A stretch of DNA of 64,000 bases from Beroe forskalii. Lineage: Eukaryota; Ctenophora; Nuda; Beroida; Beroidae. A program made the translations under genes and the position numbers. The DNA is taken from contig WFMF01000167.1 of the NCBI GenBank assembly GCA_011033025.1, positions 1-64,000 of the forward strand, read 5' to 3'. The notes below the pieces were generated by a model. That model saw only the letters and a list, made by a program, of their open reading frames with translations, was not told the origin of the DNA and did no database searches. This document shows, one piece after another, positions 58,226-64,000 of this stretch (position 1 is its first letter; each line of letters opens with the position of its first letter).

Positions 58226-60720
58226 GGGACGTGGATTTGGGCGTGGCCAAATCAGGAACTCGAAACATGTTATCCCATCATAACAATACGTTTTCAGGTT
58301 ATATCGCCTCAAATCGCCACGTCCCATCCATGGGACTCTTTGACATATTTGACACACTTTCGCGCATTTATGGGACGGTGGGATTTGGGCGTGGCCGAAA
58401 GTTGGAGATGGTTGGTTTGGCAATCAGGAACTCTGAAATATGTTATCCCATCATATAATACGTTTTGGAGGCATATCTGGCCTCAAATCGCCACGTCCCA
58501 TCCATGGGACTTTTTGACATATTTTTACATTTATGGACGTGGGATTTGGGCGTGTGGCCGAATGTTGGATATGGTTGGTTTGGCACTCAGGAACTCTAAA
58601 AACATGTTTTCCCATCATAATAATGGTTTGGCACCATATCTGGTCTCAAATCGCCACGTATGTTTTTCCCATCATAACAATACGTTTTGGGACGGTATTT
58701 TGGGCTGGCCGGAATGGTTGGTTTGGTACATGGCTTGAAATATGTTTTCCCATGACAATAATTTTGGCGGCATATCTGGCTCAATCGCCACGCCCATTAC
58801 AGGGACACAATTTTCGGGATTTGGGCGCTGGAGGGTTGGGCGGTTGGTTTGGCAATTAGGAACTCTAAAAACATGTTTTCCCCATCATAGTAATACGTTT
58901 TGAGGCATATCTGTCTCAAATCGCCACGTCCCATCCATGGGACTTTTTGACACATATTTGACACTTTTCATGCATTTATGGGGACGTGGGATTTGGGCGT
59001 GGCCGACAGTTGATATGGTTGGTTTGGCACTGTGAACTCTGAAATGGCGTTATCCCATCATAATAATACGTTTTCAGGTCATATATCGCTCAACCGCCAC
59101 GTCCCATCCATGGGACTTTTGACACACATTTGACACACTTTTTGTGCATTTATGGGACGTGGGATTTGGGCGTGGCCGAGGGTTGGGCGGTTGGTTTGGC
59201 ACTCAAGAACTCTAAAAAATGTTTCCCATCATAATAATACATTTTGGAGGCCTATCTGGTCTCAAATCGCCACGTCCCATCCATGGGACTTTTGACACAT
59301 ATTTAACACACTTTTCGCGCATTTATGGGACGTGGGATTTGGGCGTGGCCGAATGTTGGATATGGTTGGTTTGGCACTCAGGAACTCTAAAATATGTTTT
59401 CCCATCATAGTAATACGTTTTGGAAGCATATCTGGTCTCAAATCGCCACGTCCCATCCAAGGGACTTTTGACACATATTTGAAACACTTTTCGCACATTT
59501 ATGGGATGTGGGATTTGGGCGTGGCCGAAAGTTGGAGATGGTTGGTTTGGCACTCAGGAACTCTAAAATATGTTTTCCCATCATAGTAATACGTTTTGGA
59601 GGCATATCTGGTCTCAAATCGCCACGTCCCATCCATGGGACTTTTGACACATATTTGACACACTTTTCGCGCATTTATGGGACGTGGGATTTGGGCGTGG
59701 CCGAAAGTTGGAGATGGTTGGTTTGGCACTCAGGAACTCTAAAATATGTTTTCCCATCATAATAATAAGTTTTGAGGCATATCTGGTTCTCAAATCCCAC
59801 GTCCCATCCATGGGACTTTGACACATATTTGGACACACTTTTCGCGCATTTATGGGACGTGGGATTGGGCGTGGCCGAAAAGTTGGAGATGGTTGGTTTG
59901 GCACTCAGGAACTCTAAAATATGTTTTCCCATCATAATAATAAGTTTTGGAGGCATATCTGGTCTCAAATCTCCACGTCCCATCCATGGGACTTTTGACA
60001 CATATTTGACACACTTTTCGCGCATTTATGGGACGTGGGATTTGGGCGTGGCCGAAAGTTGGAGATGGTTGGTTTGGCACTCAGGAACTCTAAAATATGT
60101 TTTCCCATCATAATAATAAGTTTTCAGGTCATATATCGCCTAAAATCGCCACGTCCCATCCATGGGACTTTTGACACATATTTGACACACTTTTCGCGCA
60201 TTTATGGGACGTGGGATTTGGGCGTGGCCGAAAGTTGGAGATGGTTTGTTTGGCACTCAGGAACTCTAAAAATATGTTTTCCCATCATAGTAATACGTTT
60301 TGGAGGCATATCTGGTCTCAAATCGCCACGTCCCATCCATGGGACTTTTGACACATATTTGACACACTTTTCGCGCATTTATGGGACGTGGGATTTGGGC
60401 GTGGCCGAAAGTTGGGGATGGTTGGTTTGGCACTCAGGAACTCTAAAATATGTTTTCCCATCATAATAATACGTTTTGGAGACATACTTGGTCTCAAATC
60501 GCCACGTCCCATGGCTTGACACAGATTTGACACACTTTTCGAGCATTTATGGGACGTGGGATTTGGGCGTGGCCAAGGGTTGGGCGTGGTTGGTTTGGCA
60601 CTCAGGAACTCTAAAATATGTTATCTCATCATAATAATATGTTTTCAGGTAATATATCGTCTCAAATCTCCACGTCCCATCCATGGGACTTTTGACACAT
60701 ATTTGACACATATTTGACAC
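58226..60720 (-). repeat. 176-bp satellite, right array (inverted)
   Basis: About 14 units in the opposite direction, e.g. CGCCACGTCCCATCCATGGG at 59268, 59444 and 59620, a period of 176 bp. Units between 59200 and 60480 are nearly identical, suggesting recent amplification. Each unit also contains its own small palindrome GTCCCATCCATGGGAC. Confidence 0.92.
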
Positions 60721-61080
60721 AAGTCCCGTAAAACATCGCCTCCACGCGCGTGGAAATTTTTCTGAAATCCTGGTTTTGCCCTAAGGTAAGACGGCGACAT
60801 TGTGTGCGTGGGAATTTGTATTTGGACGTGCAGTAATTAAGTTCACAATTAATGGAATGCCGCCACCTGTATTCTACCCGGAATTTTGTTGGCAATGAAA
60901 AACACTCAGAAGACAGGGAATCATGAACTCTTTCATCAAACCCTATGACGTTTCATTACATTGTAATGTGAATAGCAACGACGTTTCGTTTGGGAAGTCT
61001 GATTTTAATTTACCCAACCCCTTTGCCGATGTGACTGGCATATGATCAAGGTATATTCCACACACTTTTCCTGGATAGAC

Positions 61081-62418
61081 GGGGGGGGGGGGGGGGGTCG
61101 ACCTATTTTTGTTTTTTGTTTTTTTGTTAAGGTAAATGTTGTTTCTGAAAAACAAAAACAAAAAAACAAAAAACTAATAAAACAAAAAAAACAAAAAAAT
61201 AAAAAACAAAAACAAAAACAAAAAAAAAACAAAAAAACAAAAAAAACAAAAACATAGTTACAAAAACATAAAACATAAAAACAAAAAAAACAATAAAAAC
61301 AAAAAACTACAATAAAAACAAAAAATACAAAAAACAAAAACATAAAAACCAAAAACATGAAAACCAAAAAAATACAAAAAATATGAAAGGGAATTTGGTT
61401 TGTGCCCATTTTGCTGCTGTGGTGTCGTCTTCAAAATCAAGTGAAACCACTCTAATAAAGTATTTTGCGATAGAACGCTATTTTCCCTACTCTGAACATC
61501 TGTAACTCAGAGAGTTTTCGCCAGATTGTGTTTTACTTCGATACACATTGCTTTTAGACCTAGAGATTTAGCAATAGAGGAGTTCTCAATTTAAGGCGAT
61601 CGGTCGAAAATTTTTGTCGCAGGAGGCTTCTAAAATGTAACTGCCAAATGCTTGAAATTACGTTTAAGACCGAAACTTTTAGAATGTAGCCCTATTCGGT
61701 GATACAATGACGAAGTGATAATGGTTTTCTCAATGCCTCAATAAATAGGAATGAGAAATCTACGATGATATTGTGAAGCACGTAAGTTCACGTGGATGTT
61801 TTCTAGAAATTAGGGATTTCAAGAAATTTATATTTGCATAGGTCATTCGACTTGATTACCTTGAAACAAGTTCAGATGCGATAGAAACACGTAAATTTGA
61901 TGTCAGTTTCTGTATTTCAGCCGTTGAGTTCACGTCGATGAGTTGAAGGAATTGATAAAAATACGTGACCAATGTTGTTTGTTCCGAGTTAGAATAAGGT
62001 TTGGTTATGTGGGCTCGAACTGACAAAATGAATTTGAAAATGGATTTTCCACACTCAATTCAGCAGAAGGTTACTACGCCAACCTTAATAACTTGATGTA
62101 TCAATAGTATTATATTTACTCTTTTATTTGTTTTTTAATCTATTTTGTAATTTTTGTATTTTTGTATTTCCTGTTTTTTGTTTTTTTTGTTTTTTTGTTT
62201 TTGTTTTTTTGTATTTTTTGTTTTTTTTGTTTTTTATGTTTTTTTTTTTTTTTGTTTTTTATGTTTTGTATTTTTTGTATTTTTTGTATTTTTTGTTTGT
62301 TTTGTATTCTTTTTTTTTTGTTTTTTTTTTTGTTTTTTTGTTTTTTGTTAAGGTAAATGTGATTTTTGAAAAAACAAAAACAAAAAACAAAAAAACAAAA
62401 ATATATGTCGGCCACCCC
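61081..62418. mobile_element. 1.3-kb TIR element with 6-bp target duplication
   Basis: Flanked by ATAGAC at 61075-61080 and 62419-62424; copy A has a single ATAGAC at 34390-34395. The left end is a 17-base G run then TCGACCTATTTTTG; the right end, reverse complemented, is GGGGTGGCCGACATATATTTTTG. Next to each end is a T-rich/A-rich hairpin around TTAAGGTAAATG. The middle (about 61440-62060) is related, inverted, to the repeat island at 6000-6700. No transposase ORF; the Phe- or Lys-rich frames are low-complexity artefacts. Confidence 0.82.
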
Positions 62419-64000
62419 ATAGACTCTTACTGACAGTGTCACATATTATGTTTCTCTTCGGAAAAAAGCAGAGGCTGCTTATTTAGAATCATCGTGTAGG
62501 TAGGAGAAATCGACTGGTCAGAATATCATAGCAGAAACCATGGTGTCTGGTTAGTGGATGGAAGCGAGAGCAAAGTGGTGGCATATCTAGCGTATTTCAC
62601 GTTCGGTAAACCAAGCTTCGCTGTAAAGGAGAATATAAGATTCTGCCCATTCACATTCAATACCCTTTACGGACGTCAAGCTTCATTTGAATTAGGGATC
62701 GTTAAACAATGGGAAAAAACCCCCTCTCTCTCCTTTGATGATTACGTGATATGTGAAAAATCCCTAACAAATTGATACTAAACCAATTAAAACACAGTTA
62801 TAATCTAAAGTAAAGTGAGTGATTCATGGAAAATAAATACAAGCTTACTAGTACAGTCTTCAGTTGAAAACCACCAAACACGAATAGTCGAATAAGTCCC
62901 ACGACATGATACTCACAATATTGATACAAAATTATCAATAGTATTGCAATAATACTGCAATTTTAAAATTAACTGTAAAGAAAGTGCTTTCAAAGTACTT
63001 CCCAACATACTAGCATATGTATCCAGATTTGCCGAAAATTAAGCAATAGGTATTTCTCCTCTAATCTATGCCATGGATAAGTTTCCAAATTCTGTGGACC
63101 AGTGATCCTGATGAAGTAAAGTCATTCCGACCGACAGAAAAGTGATATTGTCAGTTCCTTCAAAACGTGGACGACCTTCATCCGTGGTTGAAGTTGATGC
63201 TCACTCCCGTAGGACCCCGGTGGTCTCCCGCAGTGATTCACTCGAAAACCTAACCCCGCTGGGTCGGATAGGAAACGGCAGATTCGGATGGCGCTTGTCA
63301 ATTGTGCCATGCATCGTCGCACTCAGAGCAGATTTCCGTAGGGCGTTTCGGGATGATAACTGAAGAAGAATAAGATAAGTAAATGCCGGTTGCCTCTTAA
63401 ATCAATAGACAAATTAACAAACACGTCATTTAAATGGAGAGAATAGCACCATATATTACGTAATCACCTAGGGGGACGGGGTTCCTAATGGTAGTCGGTC
63501 ATTTGACCTAACTGGACAGTTGGCCTAACTGGACAAATGGCCTAAACTCCTAAAACACATTCCAACTTTAATTCCGCCTTAAATGTTTCTGATTAGGCCA
63601 TTCATCCTTTACCAAATCGCGGACAATCGGCCTTATCAAGAGTATGATTAGTGTGAATTGTGTCTAAATGAAGAGCAGACAAGCGGCCTAAACAAGGGTC
63701 TCAGCGACAGCAGTGTGGATAGCCTGCTCCTAGTCCAGAAGGATGGATTACAAGAGAAGGCCCCAGGATTCCAACTAGTTCAGAAGGTTCTTGTGAAAGG
63801 TGGTCGTCTTCCCAGGAAGGAGCCCATAAAAGAGGGGTAGATGCCAGTGGTCAGCGAAGAGGCGAGGTGCCGATTTGAAGGTTCTATCCATAATGAAGTG
63901 TTCTGCATCACATGTTATTGTAAGAAATACAGCTACTGTTAACTTGATTACGAGGGGGCAGGGGGGGTTAAAATCAGCCAAAAATGAATTACGTAATATG

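Larger units (their letters stand above)
56222..60742. mobile_element. 4.5-kb palindromic satellite element with TIRs and 8-bp target duplication
   Basis: The ends read CAGGACATGTTTTACGGG and, reverse complemented, GAGGCGATGTTTTACGGG, both continuing ACTTGTGTCAA (TIR about 29 bp, 3 mismatches). CACGCGCG flanks it at 56214-56221 and 60743-60750. An 8-bp duplication with CAGG ends is hAT-like. About 500 bp at the left (56250-56740) is single copy; the rest is satellite in two opposing arrays. There is no transposase. The uninterrupted site, a hairpin, is in copy A at 34013-34087. Confidence 0.85.
56086..64000 (+). repeat. Duplicated segment, copy B with two insertions
   Basis: Matches copy A (33905-36240) in three blocks: 56086-56221, 60743-61080 and 62419-64000, running off the window before the 384-bp satellite would begin. 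Differences in the blocks are scattered substitutions and small indels, such as the 39-bp deletion near 62700 and ATGGTG to CATGGTG changes. The blocks are separated by insertions of 4521 bp and 1338 bp. Confidence 0.9.

Noticed and set aside
56745-60720. Regular direct repeats resembling a CRISPR array
   Set aside because: Monomers are 176 bp, contiguous, without unique spacers, in two orientations, and the DNA is from an animal.
61005-62450. Phe/Cys-rich and Lys-rich ORFs
   Set aside because: Low-complexity (TTTTTG)n and (CAAAAA)n tracts at the ends of the 1.3-kb element, not membrane proteins.

Overview
The window is nuclear DNA of an animal, most likely a marine invertebrate whose phylum I cannot fix. 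It has GT-AG spliced metazoan genes (TTC4, PLAC8, an actin-fold protein), a rhodopsin-type receptor, non-LTR retrotransposons of the Jockey/I type, and a very large load of TIR elements, foldback structures and satellites. There are no bacterial-style operons, rRNA genes, functional tRNA genes or CRISPR arrays. One 100-base N gap lies at 47754-47853. Layout: 1.0-2.6 kb, intronless folylpolyglutamate synthase (-). 4.2-5.4 kb, intronless 399-aa protein with an internal duplication (-). 5.7-7.3 kb, foldback and tandem repeats. 7.6-12.6 kb, nine-exon TTC4 (-); its intron 7 is filled by a minisatellite copied from the gene's own splice acceptor. 12.75-13.39 kb, TIR element just upstream of TTC4. 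13.7-16.35 kb, 5'-truncated LINE (-). 16.4-17.4 kb, receptor gene (+). 17.6-18.7 kb, TIR element with a GC-rich core. 19.5-22.2 kb, decayed repeats with inflated homopolymers. 24-33.3 kb, a longer copy of the same LINE (+), broken by a second, unrelated LINE (-). 33.9-47.75 kb, a repeat province: copy A of a duplicated segment, a 384-bp satellite, an inverted pair of 175-bp arrays and a 5.5-kb foldback, ending at the gap. 48.6-53.2 kb, a second gene island: a small unknown ORF (-), PLAC8 (+) and an actin-like gene (-). 53.2-56.1 kb, no recognisable gene. 56.1-64.0 kb, copy B of the 33.9-kb segment, enlarged by two insertions whose uninterrupted sites can be read in copy A. The genes look like independent housekeeping or signalling genes (folate metabolism, HSP90 co-chaperone, cytoskeleton, receptor) with no shared pathway. 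The distinctive biology is in the mobile DNA: several structures share one plan, satellite arrays in opposite orientations joined head to head, and one of them is bounded by TIRs and an 8-bp target duplication.
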